This document shows, one piece after another, positions 1 to 8,225 of a stretch of DNA of 64,000 nucleotides; position 1 is the stretch's first letter; each line of letters starts with the position of its first letter. Position numbers and translations under genes: made by a program. Location of the stretch: assembly GCA_023384675.1 (NCBI GenBank), contig JAHDVK010000005.1:1-64000 (forward strand), in the 5' to 3' direction. This DNA comes from Bryobacteraceae bacterium (GTDB taxonomy: Bacteria > Acidobacteriota > Terriglobia > Bryobacterales > Bryobacteraceae). The notes under the pieces are model-generated. The model was not told the DNA's origin. It searched no databases and saw nothing but the letters and a program-made list of their open reading frames with translations.

Positions 1-15
1 TCGTTGAAATGGGGC

Positions 16-45
16 GGGATAAAAATATTTGCTATTGGCGAACAC
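16..45 (+). other. AT-rich motif resembling one at 31316-31345
   Basis: This 30-base stretch matches 31316-31345 at about 23 of 30 positions. The best conserved half is GCTATTsGCGAACA. It lies in the short gene-free leader of the window, just before a palindromic repeat. The function is unknown and the match could be chance or part of a wider repeat family. Confidence 0.2.
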
Positions 46-48
46 CGG

Positions 49-88
49 GGCGGGGCTCAAGCCCCGCGCGGGCTAAAGCCCGCCCTAC
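49..88 (+). repeat. REP-like double palindrome, copy 1
   Basis: Two consecutive short inverted repeats, GGGGCTCAAGCCCC and GCGGGCTAAAGCCCGC, are followed by CCTAC. The reverse complement of 29493-29532 matches this 40-base unit at 35 positions. It sits downstream of the pseudopilin gene that ends at 164. Apart from this and the AT-rich motif at 16-45, I see nothing in bases 1-163. Confidence 0.7.
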
Positions 89-163
89 TTTTGCGGGGTC
101 TGCGATCGGCTCCATCAGCGGTTTGCGCGGCGGCCGGGTTGAAGTGCGCCGAGCGGATGGGCT

Positions 164-568
164 TCACCACTCGTTGTAAGGGGTGCCTTCGAGGCTCTTC
201 TTGTCGGATTTCGAGTGGACGTCGAAGATGCCGGGCTCCATCTGGTTGACGCTGGTGACCGAGTCCTCCATGATGACGACCCAGTCGGCTTCGCTGGTCA
301 TCGGATCGACGGGCACCTGGCGGAGATAGCCTTCAGTGACGAGATCCTGCAGGCTCTGCGGCGCGCGGGACTTGTCGTAGGTGTAATTGTCGATCACGGA
401 GCGCAGCGTGAACAGGTTTTGCTTCAACACGCTTTCCTTGGCGCGGATAACCGATTTCTGATAGATGGGCACGGCCATGGAGACCAGAATCCCCGTGATC
501 GCCATCACGATCAGCAGTTCGATGACGGTGAAGCCGCGCCGTTTACCACTCGGAATAGGGCGTGCCAT
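164..568 (-). CDS. Type II secretion / type IV pseudopilin (GspG-like)
   Basis: A predicted pseudopilin of 134 residues, built into an inner-membrane pseudopilus of a type II secretion or type IV pilus-like machine. A class III prepilin signal is visible: a short basic leader, KRRG, then mature FTVIELLIVMAITGILV, with Glu at mature position 5 and a hydrophobic helix of about 20 residues. The C-terminal half has the short G-type pseudopilin layout with a PVDPMT loop. I chose the ATG at 568 because a GGAGAGAG ribosome site precedes it; an in-frame start at 601 would only lengthen the basic leader. It overlaps the preceding pseudopilin gene and is the last gene of the three-gene secretin set. 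Confidence 0.85.
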   Translation of the reverse strand: MARPIPSGKRRGFTVIELLIVMAITGILVSMAVPIYQKSVIRAKESVLKQNLFTLRSVIDNYTYDKSRAPQSLQDLVTEGYLRQVPVDPMTSEADWVVIMEDSVTSVNQMEPGIFDVHSKSDKKSLEGTPYNEW

Positions 569-1010
569 CGGCGGCTCTCTCCAGGGTTTTGGTGTAGACA
601 TCGAAGACGTTCTGCCCGCCCCAGCCCATGGACTGCGGGTCGTCGGCGGTGGAGCGCATGCCCCATTCGTTGGAGTTGGTGAAGGGGTCGCGGGGCAGGC
701 GGCGCAGGAAGCGGACGGTGCGGCCGGTGGCGTCGTTGGCGATGGTGACGCCCTCGACGAGTTGTTCGAGCGTCTCGGGGTAGCACTCGGTGCCGAGCTT
801 TTGTTCGATCATGCCCTGATCGCAGGCGTCCTTGTACTTATCGATGGCGGTGCGCATTTCGCGCAGGACAAAGCGTAGTTCCTTCTCTTTCTCCTGGCGC
901 ACGCGGTAGCGGGCGAGGGGCACGGCGAGTGCGGTGAGCAGGCTCATGATCGTGAAGGCGACGATGAGCTCGATCAGCGTGAGTCCGCGTTGTGCTTGGC
1001 GGCGTTCCAT
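543..1010 (-). CDS. Type II secretion / type IV pseudopilin
   Basis: A second pseudopilin, 155 residues, with a prepilin peptidase signal (RG followed by LTLIELIVAFTIMSLL, Glu at mature position 5) and one N-terminal hydrophobic helix. The globular part carries a PRDPFT loop like its neighbour's PVDPMT and ends in GTPYSEW, while the neighbour ends in GTPYNEW, so the two are related by duplication. It begins 11 bases after the secretin stop codon and its 3' end overlaps the next pseudopilin start. This supports a co-translated secretin-pseudopilin-pseudopilin operon. The secreted substrate cannot be inferred. Confidence 0.85.
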   Translation of the reverse strand: MERRQAQRGLTLIELIVAFTIMSLLTALAVPLARYRVRQEKEKELRFVLREMRTAIDKYKDACDQGMIEQKLGTECYPETLEQLVEGVTIANDATGRTVRFLRRLPRDPFTNSNEWGMRSTADDPQSMGWGGQNVFDVYTKTLERAADGTPYSEW

Positions 1011-1021
1011 CCCTCTACTTC

Positions 1022-3469
1022 TTATTTCACCGTAATTGTGGCTGGCGCGGTTTCGGCCTCGATGGTCTGGAGCTTGCCGTCGCGCAGGGTGAGTTCGTTG
1101 AAGACCACTTCGGACGATCCCCGGCCGATGGCCTGGAACAGCAGCGTGACGAGCGTGCCGGTGCCGGACATGCCGCCCGAGCCGGCGACGCGGTTGAGCG
1201 AGATAATCGCGCCGTCATCGAGCCGCGTGGGCTCGAAGGTGACCTGGGTGCCGTCGCCGGCCATGAAGGGGCCGCGGCGGACTTCGATCAGGCGCAGGAC
1301 CTTGGGATCGAAGCCGAGCCGCATGGGCGAACTGAACAGGTCCTTGGCGTTTTCGATGTTGACGTTGACGGTGACGAGGGCATTCAACATCGGATCGTTG
1401 CTCGAAGGGCGGATGATCACCTTGACCGGCTGGGCCGGGGGCTGGGCCTCGGCGGTGGCGCCGCCGCTGGCGCCCGGAGGCTCGGCCGCGGGTTGCACTT
1501 CAGGGGGTGCGGGCGTGGGCGGCGGCGGAGCTTCGGGCGTTTCGGCGGAGGGCGCGGGCGAAGGTTTCGGCTGGCCGGGGAACAGGCCCGGAGGCAGCGC
1601 GGGTTTGGGCGCCGCTGGCTCTTCCTGGGGTGCGGCGGGCGCGGGCGGCGGTTCGGGGGCGGCTGCGCCGTTGCCCCGCGATTCGTAGCTCACCTTATAG
1701 ATGGTCTCGGTGCCGGAGGCGATGGCCTTCAGGTTTTCGGGCAGGATTTCGGGGTAGCGGACCACGTGGGGAATGAGCACCACGAGCAGGTCGTTGTTCG
1801 AACGTTCGATCTTCTCCGAGGACAGCAGCCGGCCCAGCCCGGGAATCTGCATGAGCCCGGGAATGCCGCTGCGTGTCACACGGTCGGCCGCTTGCATGAG
1901 GCCGCCAATCAAGGTGGCTTCGCCTTCCTTGACGCGGATGATGTGCTCGACGCGGCGCTGGCCGATGACGGGCTGCTCGACGCCGCCGACATTGATGCGT
2001 TCGCGGATGTTCGAGATTTCGAGCATGATCTGCATCGAGACCTCGTCGGAGCCGTGGATGCGGGGCGTGAGATCGACATTCACGCCCACGTCGGCGAACT
2101 GAAACTGCGTCTGCGCGGCGGGGAAGCCGCCGACGCCGCCGAGCGCGGACTGGAAGCTGCCGCTAGCGTAGGGGAAGCGTTCGCCGATCTTCACGGTGGC
2201 CTTTTGACCGTCGGTGGCGCGGACCTGGGGCGATTGCAGGATTTTGGTGCGGCCGTCGCTCATCAGCGCCTGGAGCGAAGCGCCGGGAAGCGTAGCGGTG
2301 AAGTCGCCGGCGCCGATGCTCTTGATCTGATTCAGGCGGATGGTGGGTGCGGAACCGTTCGTGCCCGTACCCGTCGCCCCGCCCACGGGCGTGAAGTTGA
2401 TGGGGACGTTGATGCCGCCGGTGGACAGCGCGAGCAGGCCGAGGTCGCGGGTGAGGGTGCGGGCGGTTTCAAAGACCATCACGTCGACCACCACCTCGGG
2501 CTTGGGCTTGTCGAGATCGAGAATTACCTTCTCGGCCAGCGCCATCTGGTCGGCGGTGCCGCGAATGATGAGGGCGCTTTGCGAGTTTACGGGAAAGACC
2601 TTGCGGACATCGGTGACCTGGCGGACGGCGGTCATCACCTCCTGGAGTTCCTGGGGTGAAGTGATGTTCTGGAGGTAAAAGACGCGGGAGACATGCTCTT
2701 CGTAGTCGCGCCGCTTGGTGACGTTGTCGGTGGTGACGAAGATGGTGTTCGCGGACAGGGGTTTCCAGAAGGTTTTGGTGAGCAGGGCGGTGTAGTCGAG
2801 GGCGTCGGTGAGGTTGGTGCGGGCGAGGTCGAGGGAGTAGCGCTTGCCGGCGTCCTGGAATTCGGAATCGAATAGGATGTTGATGCCGGCGAGTTTGCCG
2901 ATGGTTTCGAAGAGGACTTTGGGGCCCTGGTTGACGATTTTGAGGTTGGTGATTTCGTCCTTGAGGGGGCGGAGATAGGGGACGCCTTTCATGGCGGCGG
3001 CGCGTTCCTCGGCCTCGCGGCGGGCCGCTTGCGTGGGGGTCATGCCGCGCTTTTCGGGGGCGGGTTCGGCGGCGCCGGGGGCTTCTTTCCGCTTTTTCTC
3101 GGCGTCGAGCATCAGGTTGGTCTGGCGGAGCTCCTGCTCGGCGATGGTGGAGGCGGGGTCGATGGCGAAGGCTTTCTGAAACTCGACGACGGCGGCTTCG
3201 AGGTTGCCGCCTTCCCGGAGGCGGCGTCCGCGGGTGACGTGGGTCTGGCCGGCCTGGAAGCGGACGCGGCTGACAGCCATCTGGTAGGCGGCGTCCATCG
3301 GGTCCTCGGAGAGGGCCTGTTCGAAGAGATCGAGGGCTTTGTCGAACTCCTTGCGGGCCTCGGCCGCGCGGCCGTCACGGAGGAGCCGGTCGCCCTTGCG
3401 GGTGCCGGCCTCAAGGGGGGCAAGGATCGCGAAAACCAGCAGAATGGCGGCTAAACGGTTCAAGATCAT
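1022..3469 (-). CDS. GspD/PilQ-type secretin with C-terminal cohesin domain
   Basis: An outer-membrane secretin of 815 residues. A signal peptide (ILNRLAAILLVFAILAPLEAG) is followed by TPR-like helices to about residue 140, an STN/N-domain region near 165-300, and the secretin core at about 310-590 with the family signature around VEHIIRVKEGEATLIGGLM and IPGLGRLL. A Pro/Ala-rich linker of about 85 residues follows, then a 135-residue C-terminal domain (681-815) that reads as a cohesin: an N-terminal beta strand with VNVNIENAKDL, then LGFDP, and later GTGTLVTLLF. I chose the ATG at 3469 because it starts the signal peptide; a longer reading frame upstream to 3655 has no such signal. The gene heads the pseudopilin operon. 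The cohesin fusion is unusual compared with E. coli-type GspD. Confidence 0.88.
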   Translation of the reverse strand: MILNRLAAILLVFAILAPLEAGTRKGDRLLRDGRAAEARKEFDKALDLFEQALSEDPMDAAYQMAVSRVRFQAGQTHVTRGRRLREGGNLEAAVVEFQKAFAIDPASTIAEQELRQTNLMLDAEKKRKEAPGAAEPAPEKRGMTPTQAARREAEERAAAMKGVPYLRPLKDEITNLKIVNQGPKVLFETIGKLAGINILFDSEFQDAGKRYSLDLARTNLTDALDYTALLTKTFWKPLSANTIFVTTDNVTKRRDYEEHVSRVFYLQNITSPQELQEVMTAVRQVTDVRKVFPVNSQSALIIRGTADQMALAEKVILDLDKPKPEVVVDVMVFETARTLTRDLGLLALSTGGINVPINFTPVGGATGTGTNGSAPTIRLNQIKSIGAGDFTATLPGASLQALMSDGRTKILQSPQVRATDGQKATVKIGERFPYASGSFQSALGGVGGFPAAQTQFQFADVGVNVDLTPRIHGSDEVSMQIMLEISNIRERINVGGVEQPVIGQRRVEHIIRVKEGEATLIGGLMQAADRVTRSGIPGLMQIPGLGRLLSSEKIERSNNDLLVVLIPHVVRYPEILPENLKAIASGTETIYKVSYESRGNGAAAPEPPPAPAAPQEEPAAPKPALPPGLFPGQPKPSPAPSAETPEAPPPPTPAPPEVQPAAEPPGASGGATAEAQPPAQPVKVIIRPSSNDPMLNALVTVNVNIENAKDLFSSPMRLGFDPKVLRLIEVRRGPFMAGDGTQVTFEPTRLDDGAIISLNRVAGSGGMSGTGTLVTLLFQAIGRGSSEVVFNELTLRDGKLQTIEAETAPATITVK

Positions 3470-3500
3470 GACTTTAGGGAAGCTCCCGGCATTCCGGCCG

Positions 3501-3509
3501 TGGTATAAT
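3501..3509 (+). promoter_or_regulatory. Extended -10 promoter element for smpB
   Basis: TGG followed by TATAAT is a perfect extended -10 motif on the plus strand, 91 bases before the smpB start codon, in the divergent gap between the secretin and smpB. No good -35 hexamer is visible, as is common for extended -10 promoters. Confidence 0.45.
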
Positions 3510-3599
3510 CGGAGGTTGAGTGGTACAGCCCAAGGCGAAAACACTTCATCTCGAAATGTTTGACGCCGCCGGGCCGGGCTGCGTGGAGGGCTATTTTTC

Positions 3600-4094
3600 T
3601 TGGCCGCGGGAAAAAGCAGCGCGGAGGGCGTGAAGCCCGTCGCCGATAACCGCAAGGCGTTTCACGACTACTTCATTCTGGAGAAGTACGAAGCCGGACT
3701 TGTGCTCACAGGGACCGAGATCAAGAGCGCGCGGACAGGCAAGGTGCAGTTGCGGGACAGCTTCGCGGAGGTGGAAGGCGGCGAGGCATGGCTCAAGAAC
3801 GCACATTTCAGCCCGTATTCGCACGGCAACATCTGGAACCACGAGCCGACGAAGAAGCGCAAACTGCTGCTGCATAAGTCCGAGATCGAGAAGTTGTTCG
3901 GCAAAGTGCGGGAGAAGGGATTGACGCTGATCCCGCTGCGGCTGTATCTGAAGAACGGACGCCTGAAGTGCGAGATCGGCGTCTGTAAAGGGAAGAAGCT
4001 GCACGACAAGCGCGAGGCGATTCAGGCCCGCGACCAGGATATGGAAGCCCGCAAGGCGATGAGGCAGCGCAATGCCGGGTACCGGGAGGATTAG
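3600..4094 (+). CDS. smpB: SsrA (tmRNA)-binding protein SmpB
   Basis: SmpB binds tmRNA and delivers it to stalled ribosomes for trans-translation. The 164-residue product has the full family layout: NRKAFHDYFILEKYEAGLVL near the N terminus, GTEIKSAR for tmRNA contact, the PTKKRKLLLHKSEIEKL segment, and the basic C-terminal tail KGKKLHDKREAI needed for decoding-site function. The start is a TTG at 3600 with GGAGGG about nine bases upstream; an internal GTG at 3630 lacks proper spacing. An extended -10 promoter is visible at 3501. The gene is followed within 8 bases by pepA, so the two are probably co-transcribed. No tmRNA gene was seen in the window. Confidence 0.96.
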   Translation: MAAGKSSAEGVKPVADNRKAFHDYFILEKYEAGLVLTGTEIKSARTGKVQLRDSFAEVEGGEAWLKNAHFSPYSHGNIWNHEPTKKRKLLLHKSEIEKLFGKVREKGLTLIPLRLYLKNGRLKCEIGVCKGKKLHDKREAIQARDQDMEARKAMRQRNAGYRED

Positions 4095-4101
4095 AGACCC
4101 A

Positions 4102-5571
4102 ATGGAATTGATACTGAGCGCGACGCCCGCAACTGAGATTGAAGCCGGGGCACTGGTGGTGATCGGCTTCGAGGATCAGGATCCGCTGTTTTTGAGCGAG
4201 GAGGCGCTGGCGTGGCTGAAGGCGACGCGGGAGAGCGGCGAGTTCGACGCAAAGCCTTTGTCCACAGTGCTTTGGCACCGCCCGGCGGGGTTGAAGGCAC
4301 AGCGGCTACTGGTGATCGGGGCCGGACCGAAAGCGAAGTGCGATACGGCGCTGATGCGGCGGATCGCGGGCGCGGCGGTGCGGGCGCTGAAGCCGAAGGG
4401 AGTGGCGGAACTGGCGTTCCGGGTGGAGGGCGATCTGGCGTCCGAAGCGATCATCGAAGCGCTCGCCGAAGGCGCGGTTCTGGGCGATTTTGAGCCAAAT
4501 AAGCACCAAACAGACCCCAAAAAGCACGAAAAACGCATCGAAAACGTGCGTTTTTCGGTGCCGGAGGAGTCGATTCCGCTGGTGGAAGCGCTGCGGCGAG
4601 GGCGCACGGTGGGCGAGGCGCAGAATTACACGCGCGCGCTGGCTAACGAGCCGGCGAACCTGTTGACTCCACAGAAGATGGCCGAAGAGGCAAAAGCGCT
4701 GGCGGCGGGCTTCGGACTGGAGTGCGAAATCCTGGACGAGGACCGGATGCGGCAGTTGGGCATGGGCGCGCTGCTGGGCGTGGCGCAGGGCAGCGCGGAG
4801 CGGCCGGCGCTGATCGTGCTGAAGTATGTGCCGGCGGAGAAGCCGGCGAGCGAAGACCATCTGGCGCTGGTGGGCAAAGGCGTGACGTTCGACACGGGCG
4901 GCGTGTCGATCAAGCCTTCCGACGGCATGGAGAAGATGAAATACGACATGTCGGGGGCGGCGGCGGTGTTGGGCGCGATGCGGGCGCTGGCGCAGTTAAA
5001 ACCGCGAATCCCGGTGACGGCGTATGCGCCGTGCGTGGAGAACATGGTCAGCAGCCGGGCGCAGCGGCCGGGGGATATTGTCACCAGCTATCTGGGCAAG
5101 ACGATCGAGGTGCTGAACACCGACGCCGAAGGGCGGCTGATCCTGGCCGATGCGCTGACGTATGCGGTGCGGCAGGGCGCGACGCATCTGGTGGACGCGG
5201 CCACGCTGACTGGGGCGATCGCGGTGGCGCTGGCGCATTTGCGCGTGGGCGTGTTTTCGAACAATGAAGAGCTGCAGGCGCGGGTATTGAAAGCGTCGGA
5301 GGCGGCGGGCGAACGCATGTGGGCGCTGCCGATGGACGAGGAGTACAACGAACTGCTGAAGAGCGCGTTCGCGGATCTGGCGAACATCGGCGGGCGGTAC
5401 GGCGGCGCGATCACGGCGGCGAAGTTTCTGGAGCCGTTCGTGGACGGGAAGCCCTGGGTGCATCTGGACATTGCCGGGACAGCGTGGCTGGACGAGGGCA
5501 AGCCGTTTCTGGCGAAGGGTCCGACGGGCGTGCCGGTGCGGAGTTTCGTCCGGCTCGCCATGGAATGGTAG
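4102..5571 (+). CDS. pepA: Leucyl aminopeptidase (M17 family)
   Basis: A cytosolic M17 aminopeptidase of 489 residues that removes N-terminal residues from peptides using two metal ions. The signature NTDAEGRL is present, as is the metal-binding and catalytic segment VGKGVTFDTGGVSIKP with Lys and Asp ligands, followed by KMKYDMSGAAAV. The N-terminal third is the usual variable macrodomain-like part. I set the start at the ATG at 4102, preceded by GGGAGGA with suitable spacing, rather than an in-frame ATG at 4072 inside smpB. The last seven bases overlap the start of the next gene, suggesting coupled translation. Confidence 0.95.
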   Translation: MELILSATPATEIEAGALVVIGFEDQDPLFLSEEALAWLKATRESGEFDAKPLSTVLWHRPAGLKAQRLLVIGAGPKAKCDTALMRRIAGAAVRALKPKGVAELAFRVEGDLASEAIIEALAEGAVLGDFEPNKHQTDPKKHEKRIENVRFSVPEESIPLVEALRRGRTVGEAQNYTRALANEPANLLTPQKMAEEAKALAAGFGLECEILDEDRMRQLGMGALLGVAQGSAERPALIVLKYVPAEKPASEDHLALVGKGVTFDTGGVSIKPSDGMEKMKYDMSGAAAVLGAMRALAQLKPRIPVTAYAPCVENMVSSRAQRPGDIVTSYLGKTIEVLNTDAEGRLILADALTYAVRQGATHLVDAATLTGAIAVALAHLRVGVFSNNEELQARVLKASEAAGERMWALPMDEEYNELLKSAFADLANIGGRYGGAITAAKFLEPFVDGKPWVHLDIAGTAWLDEGKPFLAKGPTGVPVRSFVRLAMEW

Positions 5572-6353
5572 GGCTGCTGCTTCTGGCGCTGGCGGCGCCG
5601 CCGGCGAGCGACGCGGCGCGCGAGGAGTTTCTGCGCTACGGTGAGATCGTGGACGTGGAGCGGTTGGGCCAGGGCGTGACCGGGACGCGGCACGCGACAC
5701 TGCATTTGCATGGCGTGAAACACGGCGCGCATGTCCAGACCGTGGATATTCAGCACCGGCCGATGGCGTCGTTCGCCAACTTCGAGCCGGGCTTCACGGA
5801 CAGCTTCAAATACAACATCGCGGCCTATGAGATCGATCGCATGCTGGGGGTGGGGATGTCGCCGGTGTGCGTCTTCCGGCGGTTCGAGGGCAAGAGCGCG
5901 GCATTTTGCTGGTGGGTGGACGATGTGCTGATGGACGAGGCGAAGCGCCGGGCGCGGCGCATGCAGCCGCCGGACCGGATGCGGCACAGCCGGCAGGTGT
6001 GGCGTATGCGGATCTTCGACCAATTGATCTACAACACAGACCGGAATCAGGGAAACCTGTTGTACGACAGGGACTGGAATTTGTGGGCGATCGATCATAC
6101 GCGGGCATTCCGGGTGTGGCCGAAGCTCGCGCGTGAGCGGGACGTGACGCATATCGACCGGGACTTACTGGAGCGGCTGAAGGCATTGGACCGCAAGCGG
6201 GTGGAGATGCGTACCGGGGAGTGGCTTTCGCGGCAGCAGATTGACGGGTTGTTCGCGAGGCGGGACCTGATCGTGAAGCGGCTGGAAGAGCGGGTCCGAA
6301 AGATGGGAGAGGCGGCGGTGCTGTTCGACTGGCCGCGGGAGGAGCAGAGATGA
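5565..6353 (+). CDS. Atypical kinase-like protein (PI3/4K- or FAM20/HipA-like fold)
   Basis: A 262-residue protein that I recognise only at fold level. The C-terminal half contains YNTDRNQGNLLYD, which resembles the catalytic D-x-x-x-x-N loop of PI3/4-kinase, FAM20 and HipA-type enzymes, followed by a second acidic motif WAIDHTRAF in the place of DFG. The N-terminal part holds an FKYNIAAYEIDRMLG stretch typical of the helix after the nucleotide-binding lobe. The first 18 residues are hydrophobic (GLLLLALAAPPAS) and may be a short signal peptide. The ATG at 5565 overlaps the pepA stop, and the stop overlaps the next gene by ATGA. Pairing with a phosphoesterase suggests opposing activities, but the substrate is unknown. 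Confidence 0.6.
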   Translation: MVGLLLLALAAPPASDAAREEFLRYGEIVDVERLGQGVTGTRHATLHLHGVKHGAHVQTVDIQHRPMASFANFEPGFTDSFKYNIAAYEIDRMLGVGMSPVCVFRRFEGKSAAFCWWVDDVLMDEAKRRARRMQPPDRMRHSRQVWRMRIFDQLIYNTDRNQGNLLYDRDWNLWAIDHTRAFRVWPKLARERDVTHIDRDLLERLKALDRKRVEMRTGEWLSRQQIDGLFARRDLIVKRLEERVRKMGEAAVLFDWPREEQR

Positions 6354-7327
6354 ACCGGCGCGAGTGGATGCTGGGGATGGCCGTGGCGCTGCAACCTGGC
6401 GCGGGACGGATCGTGGCGGTGGGCGACGTACATGGAGACGATGAGCGCTTCATGGACGTGCTGCTAATGGCCGGGCTGGTGAACAGCCGGCGGCAGTGGA
6501 GCGGCGGGCGCGCGACGCTGATTCAACTCGGCGACATACTGCACCGGGGTCCGGCTTCGAGGCGGGCACTCGATCTGCTCATGAACCTGCAACGGCAGGC
6601 GAAACGGGCAGGCGGGCGCGTGGAGATGCTGATCGGCAATCACGAGGTGATGCGGCTGATCGGGGATTTCCGGTATGTGTCGCCGGGCGAGGATGCGGAG
6701 TTCCGGACGGCACGCTCGGAGAGGAAGCGGGATGAGTACTTTGAGATTTACCTGAAGATATTGCAGTCCGAAGGCAAGCCGGCGGAGCGCACGGATCTCT
6801 CGATTGGCTTCCGGCAGCAGTGGGAAGCGAGCTTTCCGCTGGGCCGGGCCGAGATGATCGAGGCGTTTGCTGAGCGCGGCAGGTATGGCAAATGGCTGCG
6901 CGAACGGCCGGTGGCGCTAGTGGCCGGCGAGACGCTGTTTGTGCACGCGGGCATCAGTCCGAAGTATCTGATGTGGGATGCCGAGCGTTTCGCGGAGCGG
7001 TACCGCCGGGATTTGGAATTGCAGAATCCGGAGGCCGGCGGATATCTCAGCGACGAGGAAGGGCCGTTCTGGTATCGCGGGCTGGCGACGGCGCCGGAAG
7101 CGGAAATGGCGGAGCATGTGGACGCGGTGCTGGAGCGCTGGGGGGTGAAGCGGATCGTGGTGGGGCATACGCCGCAGCGGGACGGCGTGAAGCCGCGCTT
7201 CGAGGGCAAGGTGTTGCTGGCCGATGTGGGGTTGTCCACGCTGTATGGCGGGCCGCGGGCATGTGTCGAGATCGTGGGCGGGAAGGTCTCGATGCTGATT
7301 GAAGGAAAGACAGTTCAGCTGCCGTAG
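6350..7327 (+). CDS. Calcineurin-like metallophosphoesterase (Shewanella-type phosphatase-like)
   Basis: A metal-dependent phosphoesterase of 325 residues. The five metallophosphatase blocks are visible: AVGDVHGD near residue 25, LGDILHRG, IGNHEVM, FVHAGIS and VVGHTPQ. The HAGIS and GHTPQ blocks with a long insert match the bacterial Shewanella-like Ser/Thr-phosphatase group rather than nucleases such as SbcD. An N-terminal RREWMLGMAVAL could be a short export signal. The start ATG overlaps the stop of the kinase-like gene by four bases, so the two proteins are probably made together. The 3' end overlaps the convergent epimerase gene by 13 bases. Confidence 0.88.
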   Translation: MNRREWMLGMAVALQPGAGRIVAVGDVHGDDERFMDVLLMAGLVNSRRQWSGGRATLIQLGDILHRGPASRRALDLLMNLQRQAKRAGGRVEMLIGNHEVMRLIGDFRYVSPGEDAEFRTARSERKRDEYFEIYLKILQSEGKPAERTDLSIGFRQQWEASFPLGRAEMIEAFAERGRYGKWLRERPVALVAGETLFVHAGISPKYLMWDAERFAERYRRDLELQNPEAGGYLSDEEGPFWYRGLATAPEAEMAEHVDAVLERWGVKRIVVGHTPQRDGVKPRFEGKVLLADVGLSTLYGGPRACVEIVGGKVSMLIEGKTVQLP

Positions 7328-8187
7328 GAGCCGGAGAAGATCTCGTCGAAAACGGAGGGTCGTTCGACTTTCCAGCCGAAGAAGCGGGCGGCTTTGGTGG
7401 AGCCGGCTTTGGAATCCATCGCGAGACAGTCGGCCATGGGTCCGAAGCGGGCGCGGGCGGCTTCGATGTCGACGCTTTCAACTTTGCCTTCAATGCCGCA
7501 CGCCTGTGCGACAGCGAGGGCGATTTTCTTCACGGGCTGAGGCATGCCGCCGCAGGTGATGAAGAGCTCACCGAAGGCCGGCTCGGCGAGGGCGAGGGCG
7601 TAAAGGCTGGCGAGGTCGTCGGCATGGACGCAGGACCAATGGTTTTCGCCGCTGCCGATGATGCGGACGACGCCCTGCGAACGGGCTTCGTCAAACATGC
7701 CGGCGAGGAAGCCGCCGCCGCGGCCAAAGACCATGCCAGGGCGGAAGACGGTTCCCTGCGAGGAGAGGACGAGATCCTCGACGGCGGGGCGCCAGGCGAC
7801 GAGTTCGGGCGGGCGGATCATGGCGATTTCGCCGAGCATGCGGCCGCGGGTATCGCCCATGACCCAGACGCCGCTGGTATAGATGAAGGGCTTGCGCGCG
7901 GGGCGAGTGATCTTGAGGATGGCCTCGACGGCGGCGCGGTCGCGGGCGGGGGCGTGCTCGTCGAACTGCATGGCGGTGTGGATGACGGCATCGGCGGCGT
8001 TGGCGGCGGTTGCGAGCACCTCCTTGTCTTCGAGGCTTCCCCGGACGGCGATGTGGCCGTCCGCCTCGAGGAGACCGGCTTTTTCATTGGTGCGCACGAG
8101 TCCGGTCACGGTGTGGCCGGCTTGTTTCAGCGCGCTACAAATCGCCGAGCCGATATAGCCGGTGGCGCCGGTCAGGAAGACTTTCAT
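7315..8187 (-). CDS. NAD(P)-dependent epimerase/dehydratase family protein
   Basis: A 290-residue member of the extended short-chain dehydrogenase superfamily. The N terminus KVFLTGATGYIGSAI is a clear Rossmann dinucleotide-binding GxxGxxG motif, followed by VRGSLED, DAVIHTAM and a YTSGVWVMGD segment. The usual catalytic YxxxK is not obvious, since the Tyr position is replaced around VWVMG; many atypical members of this family (NmrA/HSCARG- or isoflavone-reductase-like) also lack it. The gene stands alone on the minus strand between two plus-strand blocks. The substrate cannot be assigned. Confidence 0.8.
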   Translation of the reverse strand: MKVFLTGATGYIGSAICSALKQAGHTVTGLVRTNEKAGLLEADGHIAVRGSLEDKEVLATAANAADAVIHTAMQFDEHAPARDRAAVEAILKITRPARKPFIYTSGVWVMGDTRGRMLGEIAMIRPPELVAWRPAVEDLVLSSQGTVFRPGMVFGRGGGFLAGMFDEARSQGVVRIIGSGENHWSCVHADDLASLYALALAEPAFGELFITCGGMPQPVKKIALAVAQACGIEGKVESVDIEAARARFGPMADCLAMDSKAGSTKAARFFGWKVERPSVFDEIFSGSYGS

Positions 8188-8225
8188 CGGGATGATTCCT
8201 TTTCCATGAAGAAGTGTAGCAGTGG

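Noticed and set aside
992-2659. Open plus-strand frame of 555 codons opposite the secretin
   Set aside because: Low-complexity Gly/Asp/Ala/Arg content and no ribosome site. The minus-strand secretin motifs are unambiguous.
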